The notes under the pieces: model-generated
Told to the model about the DNA's origin: nothing
Database searches by the model: none
Seen by the model: only the letters and a program-made list of their open reading frames with translations
DNA from: Puniceicoccales bacterium
GTDB taxonomy: Bacteria; Verrucomicrobiota; Verrucomicrobiia; Opitutales; JAIRLM01
Reading direction: 5' to 3'
NCBI GenBank assembly: GCA_031268795.1
Contig: JAIRWT010000013.1
Span: forward strand, 1 to 64,000
Length of the DNA: 64,000 nucleotides
Shown here: positions 1 to 5,733 of the stretch, piece after piece
How positions within the stretch are numbered: the first letter of the stretch is position 1
How the letters are laid out: each line of letters begins with the position of its first letter
Program-made: the position numbers and the translations under genes

Positions 1-2
1 TG

Positions 3-83
3 AGGTTTTCGACTCAAATCAAAGATTTGATAGAGAGTATGCATGAGGATGCAAATGAAATTCTTAAAAAGAAAACGCTATAA
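3..83 (+). CDS. Antitoxin C-terminus, cut by window edge
   Basis: This is the last 26 codons of a reading frame (from AGG at 3 to TAA at 81-83) entering from outside the window. The encoded tail (…DLIESMHEDANEILKKKTL) matches the C-terminus of the complete antitoxin at 670-969 (…DFIKHMHEVANEIKNRKSL). It overlaps the toxin start at 55 in the same +2 arrangement as the complete pair (941/969). It is therefore the 3' end of the antitoxin of the first toxin-antitoxin copy. Confidence 0.75.
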   Translation, partial: RFSTQIKDLIESMHEDANEILKKKTL

Positions 84-309
84 AGATGATCTCGCAAAAT
101 TATTAGCAAATAATTCTTGTATTTTAGAAAAACTTGATGCGTTATTACTAGCCATTGCGATATCACCGAAAAAAGGAATTGGTTCTCCACATCAGCGGCA
201 CGGTTATCTCTGGTCCAGAAGAATTGTTGGCAAGCATCGATTGGTTTACGAAATCAAGGAGGGCTGTATCGTGTTTCTGTCTTGCTATGGCCATTACGAG
301 GATCATTGA
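55..309 (+). CDS. YoeB/Txe-family toxin, copy 1
   Basis: This 84-aa protein has the length and C-terminal signature of YoeB/Txe ribosome-dependent mRNA interferases: WSRRI, then HRLVYEI, then a terminal GHY. Residues equivalent to E. coli YoeB Arg65 and His83-Tyr84 are present. The position of the general base Glu46 (PEPL motif) reads PHQ instead. The protein ends three residues beyond the usual HY. ATG codons also occur at 43 and 49; the start at 55 is chosen because it aligns with the start of copy 2 (941). The gene overlaps the antitoxin upstream and overlaps the convergent phage gene by 7 bp downstream. Activity is unproven given the substituted catalytic residue. Confidence 0.8.
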   Translation: MKFLKRKRYKDDLAKLLANNSCILEKLDALLLAIAISPKKGIGSPHQRHGYLWSRRIVGKHRLVYEIKEGCIVFLSCYGHYEDH

Positions 310-351
310 ATGGTGACGTTGCCGGTGATGAAAGCGGTTCCGACGAAAGGC
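270..351. repeat. Cassette junction repeat, copy A
   Basis: This 82-bp segment is closely repeated at 1168-1249. It spans the toxin 3' end and the 3' end of the convergent small phage protein gene. The 30 bases at 312-341 are identical to 1210-1239, although the rest of the neighbouring genes has diverged. Confidence 0.85.
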
Positions 352-578
352 GCATCCGAAATTTGGATGTCAACCACGCCGCCGCTAAAGTCTTCCGACT
401 CAAGTGGAATTTCCGCGTGCAAAATCTGTGAAACAGGATTTATATTTCCCGAAGAATTCATGACGGACAGGACGCCGTTGTGGAAAAACAGGCTCAACTC
501 GCCGGATTCGGGCAAAATTGCCGGCTCTCCGGTTGCATCGACCATGTCCACCGGGGTTTTGACCTTAAAATTGCTCAT
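303..578 (-). CDS. Small phage fibre-tip-like protein, copy 1
   Basis: This 91-aa protein (from ATG at 578, MSNFKVKTP…) ends in GTAFITGNVTIQ, almost the same as the protein at 1201-1584 (GTAFITGNVTAQ). Its N-terminal part (GEPAILPESGELSLFFHNG…NSSGNINP) resembles the short head common to phage tail-fibre or distal tail proteins, and the larger paralogue aligns along the same pattern. The frame is open up to 656, but the ATG at 578 gives the same layout as the paralogue; no strong ribosome binding site is seen. It is convergent with the toxin at 55-309, overlapping by 7 bp. I infer a virion surface protein; the exact role is unknown. Confidence 0.55.
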   Translation of the reverse strand: MSNFKVKTPVDMVDATGEPAILPESGELSLFFHNGVLSVMNSSGNINPVSQILHAEIPLESEDFSGGVVDIQISDAPFVGTAFITGNVTIQ

Positions 579-669
579 TCGGCTATTCTTTTCATAACCA
601 TCAACTAACGTTTGTAAAATTGTTTTCCGGAAAATTATACTTGCTAAATGAATCATTTTTAACTCAATA

Positions 670-969
670 ATGGGTCACATGAAAAGTTCTCGCATTGCCA
701 TTTCGTTGCCAATTCCAATTGCCAGCCGGGTGAAGGAAGAGGCTCTCAGAAGGGGCGTGTCCCTATCGCGATTTTTGGCTGGCATCGTAGAAGATCATTA
801 CGAGGATGACGATGATAATGATTGCCCATGCTTTTCAAAAGCTGAATTAGAAAGACGTCTTAGAAGTGCAGATGACCCCAAAAATTGCACTGAGTACGAG
901 ACGTCTGAAGATTTTATAAAACATATGCATGAGGTAGCCAATGAAATTAAAAACAGAAAGTCTTTATGA
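670..969 (+). CDS. Ribbon-helix-helix-like antitoxin
   Basis: This 99-aa protein has an N-terminal segment (SSRIAISLPIPIASRVKEEA, then LRRGVSLSRFLAGIVEDHY) typical of ribbon-helix-helix/CopG DNA-binding domains: a short beta strand, helix, turn, helix. A very acidic stretch (EDDDDND) and a charged C-terminal toxin-binding-like tail follow. An alternative ATG lies at 679. It overlaps the toxin gene by 29 bp, the usual arrangement for co-translated toxin-antitoxin genes. It most likely represses its own operon. YoeB toxins usually pair with Phd/YefM-type antitoxins, so the pairing is unusual. Confidence 0.7.
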   Translation: MGHMKSSRIAISLPIPIASRVKEEALRRGVSLSRFLAGIVEDHYEDDDDNDCPCFSKAELERRLRSADDPKNCTEYETSEDFIKHMHEVANEIKNRKSL

Positions 970-1207
970 CGATGGACTTGAAAAGCTTTTATTGAGGATC
1001 CCCTATGCACTAAACAGGCTAGATCGATTAACGGCTGAAATTTTAAAATCACCGCGCCTCGGCATTGGCCAACCTCACCAGCTTCATGGTTATCGCCCGC
1101 GGGTTGTTTGGTCGCGCCGCATTGTAGGGAAACATCGATTGATCTATGAAATCAAAGAAGATTGCATAATATTCCTATCCTGCTACGGTCACTACGAGGA
1201 TCACTGA
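941..1207 (+). CDS. YoeB/Txe-family toxin, copy 2
   Basis: This 88-aa paralogue of the copy-1 toxin shares WSRRIVGKHRL and CYGHYEDH. It carries a four-residue insertion (RPRV) before the WSRRI strand. Arg65, His83 and Tyr84 equivalents of E. coli YoeB are conserved, and the Glu46 position is again His (QPHQL). It is translationally coupled to the antitoxin at 670-969 and overlaps the convergent phage gene at 1201-1584 by 7 bp. It is predicted to cleave mRNA in the ribosomal A site if still active. Confidence 0.82.
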   Translation: MKLKTESLYDDGLEKLLLRIPYALNRLDRLTAEILKSPRLGIGQPHQLHGYRPRVVWSRRIVGKHRLIYEIKEDCIIFLSCYGHYEDH

Positions 1208-1249
1208 GCGGTGACGTTGCCGGTGATGAAAGCGGTTCCTGCGAAAGGC
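1168..1249. repeat. Cassette junction repeat, copy B
   Basis: This is the second copy of the 82-bp junction at 270-351, in the same orientation about 900 bp away. It again covers the toxin stop codon and the last codons of the opposing small phage protein. The strict conservation of 1210-1239 suggests recent duplication or a recombination site. Confidence 0.85.
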
Positions 1250-1584
1250 TTTAGCGAATACAGGGTTACTAATCCATTGGAATTTGTCCCGATGCCAACT
1301 TGGACCACGGCGCCGGCGGAATCGCGAACCACAACGGTTTCATCGTCCATGGATTCGCCGAGGGGAAGAATCCAGTTGTTGCCGCTGCCGATCCAGTCTT
1401 CCGAGGCGAAGGGAACGGAAATGGTTTTGGCGTAGGTCTTTGGCGTGAAGTATATTGGATCGCCGGCGGCATTCTTCCCGATGAACTGGCCATCGGCGAA
1501 TCCAAGGGCGACGAAGCCGGCTTCCGGCGTGCCGATTTCATCCTGCACGGGAAGTTCGATATAATTTTGATTTTTCGTGGCCAT
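1201..1584 (-). CDS. Phage fibre-tip-like protein, copy 2
   Basis: This 127-aa protein begins with a tail-fibre-like head (GFVALGFADGQFIGKNAAGDPI). One beta module follows (SVPFASEDWIG…ILPL…VVVRDSAGAVVQVGIG…) that resembles two modules of the 703-aa fibre (each with a DFIG core). The C-terminus GTAFITGNVTAQ is shared with the protein at 303-578. The ATG overlaps the stop of the preceding gene (TAATG at 1582-1586), so the two are translationally coupled. I infer a virion receptor-binding tip or accessory fibre. Confidence 0.6.
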   Translation of the reverse strand: MATKNQNYIELPVQDEIGTPEAGFVALGFADGQFIGKNAAGDPIYFTPKTYAKTISVPFASEDWIGSGNNWILPLGESMDDETVVVRDSAGAVVQVGIGTNSNGLVTLYSLKPFAGTAFITGNVTAQ

Positions 1585-1991
1585 TATTCTGCTTCCTTTA
1601 TGCCGATAAATTCCTCATAGGACGCGATATCAAAAAGCCACCAATTTTCCCGTTCCGGCAAATGACGCAAATGCTGCCGATAGGCGATAAGACTATTTCT
1701 ATCATCCGTCGGCCGCAAGCCCAGGCCCAATTCGTCCACATTTCGGCCCATGCGCCAGTCGCCGTTGGCGAGTGCAAAATTCCGCTCCATCAGCTTATTT
1801 TCCTTTAGTTCAGCGGTTTGTATTTCTTCCGATGTTTTCAGTGAGACAAATCTTCCATCGATGATATCCCAATCGGTGCCCATGGATGTGGCGCAATAAA
1901 TCTTCCAAATTTCCCCATCAACCGAGGCTATGGTGTTCGTTGCCGGCGAGTTATGTGCCCGCCTATTCCCATCGAAATACACTGTTCCCAT
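1584..1991 (-). CDS. Phage tail-fibre assembly chaperone-like protein
   Basis: This 135-aa protein has in its C-terminal half the pattern of the phage tail assembly chaperone (APC-type) domain: RNFALANGDW … AYRQHLRHLPE, comparable to the common RDALLAATDW … YRQALRDLP signature. The N-terminal part (MGTVYFDGNRRAHNSP…) is probably structural. Such proteins usually follow the fibre gene and help the fibre fold or attach, which matches its position downstream of the 703-aa fibre. The next gene overlaps its stop codon. Confidence 0.65.
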   Translation of the reverse strand: MGTVYFDGNRRAHNSPATNTIASVDGEIWKIYCATSMGTDWDIIDGRFVSLKTSEEIQTAELKENKLMERNFALANGDWRMGRNVDELGLGLRPTDDRNSLIAYRQHLRHLPERENWWLFDIASYEEFIGIKEAE

Positions 1992-1992
1992 G

Positions 1993-2196
1993 TCACATTC
2001 CTACCATGAAATTGTAATCCATTTGGTACGCCGCCCCATCATATGTAATCATAAAATACTTACCAGCAGGAACTTTTGCGCAACAAAAATATGTTACGTT
2101 CCGATCCGTGTTCGAGCTAATTCTGGCAACGATTTGGGTAATATTATCCTCCGTGTCGCCAATGGAAATGGTTTGGGATGATTTCCCTGGGGTCAC
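1993..2196 (-). CDS. Small phage tail protein with overlapping GTG start
   Basis: This 67-aa reading frame is recognised from the preceding gene's end: GTG at 2196 overlaps the TGA stop of the 151-aa gene (GTGA at 2193-2196). The protein begins VTPGKSSQTISIG and contains alternating polar/hydrophobic beta-rich sequence (VTYFCCAKVPAGKYFMITYDG). The frame is open further upstream, but that part only shadows the preceding gene. No family is recognised; by position it belongs to the tail locus. It stops one base before the start of the chaperone-like gene at 1991. Confidence 0.5.
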   Translation of the reverse strand: MTPGKSSQTISIGDTEDNITQIVARISSNTDRNVTYFCCAKVPAGKYFMITYDGAAYQMDYNFMVGM

Positions 2197-2648
2197 TTGG
2201 CCGCGGAGACGAATCGGTCGTAGGCGATTGGCGCGTAAACAGTGTTCCAATAGATACTTTCGTAGGTTCCGCCACCGGGTGTGGGGCCTGGTCCGGTGCC
2301 AAGTTTTGCCTGCCAGGCGCTCACATCGGAGGAACTCAGATTGGACGCATCCAGGGCGGCTTTGCCGTTGATCGCCAGGATGTTCTGCCATGATGCCACA
2401 TCGGGCGGCAGCAGATTGCCACCGGTCAAATCAGCCTTGGCCGGGTCCGAACCGGCCATGGGCCTGGCGGTCCAGCCGGTGTCGGAGACGAAAATGGCCT
2501 GCTGTGCCGGGCTGAAGGTGATGCCGGCCACTGCAGACGCATAATCCTCCGCCGCAGCACAATCGTACAGGTCCCCATCGTTCGGATTCGATGGCAAATC
2601 GCCGCCGGTGGTGGAAGATTCCGTGCCGAATGTGCCCCTGTAGCTCAC
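2193..2648 (-). CDS. Short phage tail-fibre-like protein
   Basis: This 151-aa protein starts at GTG 2648, five bases after the fibre stop codon. It contains motifs of phage fibres: NPNDGDLYDC, then PAKADLTGGNLLPPDVASW followed by LDASNLSSSDVSAWQAKLG. The latter (two 'A(S/T)NL…W…LG' units) resembles trimeric fibre head repeats. A Gly/Pro/Thr-rich segment separates these from a conserved-looking tail (YESIYWNTVYAPIAYDRF). It is likely a second fibre or fibre-associated subunit. Confidence 0.6.
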   Translation of the reverse strand: MSYRGTFGTESSTTGGDLPSNPNDGDLYDCAAAEDYASAVAGITFSPAQQAIFVSDTGWTARPMAGSDPAKADLTGGNLLPPDVASWQNILAINGKAALDASNLSSSDVSAWQAKLGTGPGPTPGGGTYESIYWNTVYAPIAYDRFVSAAK

Positions 2649-2653
2649 CGAAC

Positions 2654-4765
2654 TCAGTGGTAGTAAGCCTTCCGGGATGCGGCCGCGCCTCCGAGGCTTT
2701 TCCAGGCGGGCATGCCCTTGTCAACCAGAAGCGCCTGCTTCTCCGTACCAACTGGTAACGCTTCCAAGACCCCTGGACCCGCGCCCACGAGCAAATCGCC
2801 GGCGTTTTCCACGGGCAGTGGCGCACCGCCGGAAACGGCAACGATGATTTTGCCCTCCGCGGCATCATCGGTAACGGAAACGGAGCCGGTGAATTGCAAT
2901 TTCGATTCCCTTGGCAGCGCATTTCCCTGGGAATCAAGGATTTCCAGCCGGCGCGGAATGAGGGCGCGGATTCCCTGAATTGCAGTAAAAGTGCCATCGA
3001 ACGGTTCGCCGCGCAGGTACACATCTCCGCGGTCTGGGATGCGCAGGCTGCATTCAACCCATTGGCCATCATCCCGTTGGGTGCCACCCGATGGACGCAC
3101 CGGGGAAAATGGAAACGCGGAGGCCAAGAAATGGTATTCGCTGTAATTATCCGGATTCAAACCACTTCCGCGCACAAGGAGGATGCCGTTGAAGCCAATG
3201 GCGGCGCCAATGACCACCATGCCGGCGGCGGTGGAAATTTGCACCTGCACGTGTTCGAAGTAGGAGCCCTGGGCGAAGACGCATTGGACGATGGCCCGGG
3301 CCGGATCGAAGCCGATGGAACTCTCTGGGATGTGACAGGTTGTACCGATAAAATCATTGGCAGAAAAGGAAACGGTGGCAAAATTGCCCTCTCCGCCGGA
3401 ACAAATTAGCACGTCACCGTCGAAGGCGAAGCCTGTTATTTCGATGGAATCGTCGAGGAAAATGCGAATGCCGCAATTGGTGTAAAATCCATGGCTATCA
3501 CGGGTTTGAATCAGCAAATTTCCAGTTACGGGAAATGGCAGTTCCGCCGCATCGATGGTGAGCTTGCCTCCGATAAAATCCTCCACGCGAACGGAATAGC
3601 CATAGATGGACCCGCGTGGGAATTCTCCCAATTGCACAACGGTTTCGTTGTTTCGGTCGCTGATGGCCAGCAAATCGCCCTCGAACCGCAACACGCCCCG
3701 CTGGGGCATGCGCGTGCCGCCATTTTCCGCCGGAAGGACTCCGGTGATTTTTCCAACGGGAATTGCACCGACGGAAATTTGCACGGTGCCCTTTCCCGTA
3801 AGCGCCTCCACCGTAATTGATTGGTCTCCGACCAGGGAGCGAACGGAAACGACACGGTTTATTGTGCCTTCGACGAGCGGAACTCCTACGCCCTCGGAAA
3901 GCACATGGGAAATCAGCGGCGGGATGGAGGCCAGCTCCCAGAATTGGCCAGTGGTCGCAACCATATGCAGCTGAAGGTTTTTCTTCGCATCCGCCGCGTT
4001 GGCGGCACCGGTGCCACCCTGATTAATTTTGGCCACGCCGGCGAGATCCGCAAATGAATGCACGGTTTGGATGAAAGTAACAACCGTTGCATCGCCGGAG
4101 GAAACGTCGGCCACGCTAACACCGGTGCCGGAGAAGGTTAGCCTTGATCTGGATGGCAGTCCGTTTATAATATGGCCCTGAACTACGCCCAAATTTTGCC
4201 GGGCAGTTGCCGCATCGTTCAGGTCTGCAAGGTTTTGACTTCTGCGCAAAAAATCGGCGGTTGGATCGTCACCGCCTTCGTCCGGATCCCCGGCGTAGGT
4301 TAGGCGGCCGGTCTCCGTCCCCCAGGTGGCCAAATGACCAACACGTTTCTCGGTGACGGGAAGTTCGGTATTTTCATTCTCCGTCTCCTCCCGGCGATTT
4401 TTCAGGCAGCCCAAAATGTCCCGATGCAGCTGCTGGAGCCGATAAATTGTCTTGTTGCCCTCAACGTTCATGGTTGGCACATCCGGAACCGACGGCACGT
4501 ACGTCTCGGTACGGATGTAGGGCGTTGCGCCAACGATGGTTAACAAAGCGCCGTCCCTGGGCTCCTTCAGAAGTGTGACCAGGCCTCCGCATAAGCCGTT
4601 GGTAACAACGGAGCAGTCCTCGGTGAAGGACCATTGCTGATTATCAACGTCTGGCAAAATTTTAGCAAATGCAAAGAAATTTTTCTTTCCCTTGGTAATT
4701 TTTTTCAGAAATTGCCTTTGCGAAAGGCCGGGGCCATCCGGGCCCCTTTTGGACCTTTCCTCCAA
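2654..4765 (-). CDS. Large phage tail fibre protein
   Basis: This 703-aa protein contains hallmark tail-fibre repeats: QNLADLNDAATARQNLGV near residue 180 and INQGGTGAANAADAKKNLQ near residue 245. At least two beta modules with a DFIG core follow at about 390-520, then a C-terminal region (VENAGDLLVGAGPGVLEALP) typical of fibre tips. The start is uncertain: the frame opens at TTG 4765 (LEERSKRG) and the first in-frame ATG is only near residue 99, so a non-ATG start is likely. It probably determines host surface binding. It heads the minus-strand tail locus and its start lies about 160 bp from the tRNA-Gly 3' end. Confidence 0.8.
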   Translation of the reverse strand: MEERSKRGPDGPGLSQRQFLKKITKGKKNFFAFAKILPDVDNQQWSFTEDCSVVTNGLCGGLVTLLKEPRDGALLTIVGATPYIRTETYVPSVPDVPTMNVEGNKTIYRLQQLHRDILGCLKNRREETENENTELPVTEKRVGHLATWGTETGRLTYAGDPDEGGDDPTADFLRRSQNLADLNDAATARQNLGVVQGHIINGLPSRSRLTFSGTGVSVADVSSGDATVVTFIQTVHSFADLAGVAKINQGGTGAANAADAKKNLQLHMVATTGQFWELASIPPLISHVLSEGVGVPLVEGTINRVVSVRSLVGDQSITVEALTGKGTVQISVGAIPVGKITGVLPAENGGTRMPQRGVLRFEGDLLAISDRNNETVVQLGEFPRGSIYGYSVRVEDFIGGKLTIDAAELPFPVTGNLLIQTRDSHGFYTNCGIRIFLDDSIEITGFAFDGDVLICSGGEGNFATVSFSANDFIGTTCHIPESSIGFDPARAIVQCVFAQGSYFEHVQVQISTAAGMVVIGAAIGFNGILLVRGSGLNPDNYSEYHFLASAFPFSPVRPSGGTQRDDGQWVECSLRIPDRGDVYLRGEPFDGTFTAIQGIRALIPRRLEILDSQGNALPRESKLQFTGSVSVTDDAAEGKIIVAVSGGAPLPVENAGDLLVGAGPGVLEALPVGTEKQALLVDKGMPAWKSLGGAAASRKAYYH

Positions 4766-4927
4766 CCCTCCACCAAACCGAATAGGTTTCCCAGGTTTTA
4801 TGGGTTTTTTTCTAAAATTTTCCGTTCGCGGCCAAAATCGATTTTAGGAATGAAAAATCCCGTCAGGGACCCGTTAGCGACTTTTCGCCTCTTTGGCCTA
4901 ATCGCCCCGCAACCCGCGCCAATTGCG

Positions 4928-5001
4928 TGGTGCGGGTAGACGGAATCGAACCGACATAATCAGCTTGGAAGGCTGATGTTTTGCCACTAAACTATACCCG
5001 C
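4928..5001 (-). tRNA. tRNA-Gly(UCC)
   Basis: The minus strand folds as a complete tRNA. The acceptor stem GCGGGTA pairs with TACCCGC. The anticodon arm TCAGC-CTTCCAA-GCTGA gives anticodon TCC. The T loop is TTCGATT, the discriminator is A and the CCA is encoded (4928-4930). The T stem has one T-T mismatch. Its 3' end faces the phage tail locus, which makes it the probable integration site of that element. Confidence 0.93.
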
Positions 5002-5015
5002 GGTGGTTCTTCCAT

Positions 5016-5720
5016 TCACCGAGAGTCACCCTGAATGTCAAGGGGTTTTGCGGTACATTTGGCTTTTGCCGACGGGGACAAATATCCGCCAAAAACCACG
5101 CCGGGATAAACGATGCTTTTGCGCCCGAGAATTGTCCCGGGTTGCAAAACTCCATTGCACCCAACTTGTGCCGCATCGCCCAAGAAAGCACCAATTTTTC
5201 GTAAAAATGTGGGATGCAGGTCAGTTCCATAATGGAAAGTAACTTCCTTCTCATCAAAGCGCAAATTAGAGATAATCGCCCCGGCGCCCAAGTGACTTCC
5301 ATTTCCTAAAATAGAATCTCCAGCATAATTAAAATGTGCAATTCTCGTTCCATCGAGGATGAGCACATTTTTGATCTCGCAGCCACCACCAATGACGCAG
5401 CGCTCTCCTATAATGCAATTTCCGCGAATTAAAGCGCCCGGTCGAATTTCCGTGTGGGCACCGATGTGTGCAGGTCCGAGAATGGTGGCAAATGGCGCAA
5501 CGGTTGCCGTCGGATGAATAAAAACGCGTCCAGCAATATGCGCCCGTGCAGGAATTTTGATTATATCTTTAGAAATCTTTAAAAAGTTCAGGGCCTTTGA
5601 AATATTTCCAAGCCATTCCCACGGAAAGACATCTACCGGAAAAAAAGGTCGCAGGAACTCCAAGCTTCCGAGGGAGGCGAAAAGTCGTTCGGGTAAAATT
5701 TCCTCTGGGAATGCTTCCAT
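5016..5720 (-). CDS. Left-handed beta-helix acyltransferase-like protein
   Basis: This protein of about 234 aa is dominated by hexapeptide repeats of the left-handed beta-helix fold (IHPTATVAPFATILGPAHIGAHTEIRPGALI and following). The segment HFNYAGDSILGNGSHLGAGAIISN parallels the acetyltransferase domain of GlmU (HLTYLGD…NIGAG). The N-terminal pyrophosphorylase domain of GlmU is missing; about 70 unrelated residues precede the helix. It may acylate a sugar or nucleotide sugar for envelope synthesis, but the substrate is unknown. ATG 5720 is chosen. An upstream in-frame TTG (5747) would overlap clpX by 14 bp. It lies directly downstream of clpX. Confidence 0.7.
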   Translation of the reverse strand: MEAFPEEILPERLFASLGSLEFLRPFFPVDVFPWEWLGNISKALNFLKISKDIIKIPARAHIAGRVFIHPTATVAPFATILGPAHIGAHTEIRPGALIRGNCIIGERCVIGGGCEIKNVLILDGTRIAHFNYAGDSILGNGSHLGAGAIISNLRFDEKEVTFHYGTDLHPTFLRKIGAFLGDAAQVGCNGVLQPGTILGRKSIVYPGVVFGGYLSPSAKAKCTAKPLDIQGDSR

Positions 5721-5733
5721 TGCGTCGTTGGAT

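Larger units (their letters stand above)
1..4928 (-). mobile_element. Prophage-derived tail-fibre locus (partial)
   Basis: Five minus-strand genes in near-continuous or overlapping order encode a long fibre, a shorter fibre-like protein, a small protein, a tail-assembly-chaperone-like protein and a small fibre-tip protein; a second small fibre-tip gene follows after a toxin-antitoxin pair. No capsid, portal, terminase or integrase gene is visible here, so this is either a remnant or the end of a prophage that continues left of the window. The right border coincides with the 3' end of a tRNA-Gly gene, a classic phage integration site. The other end and any att repeat lie outside the window, so the boundary is an inference. 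Confidence 0.6.

Noticed and set aside
2431-3087. 218-codon minus-strand frame overlapping two fibre genes
   Set aside because: It is out of frame with both neighbouring fibre genes, has an Arg/Cys/Pro-rich composition, and shows no motif; the fibre frames carry recognisable fibre repeats.
2894-3409. 171-codon plus-strand frame inside the fibre gene
   Set aside because: Antisense shadow of the fibre gene without recognisable domain or ribosome binding site.
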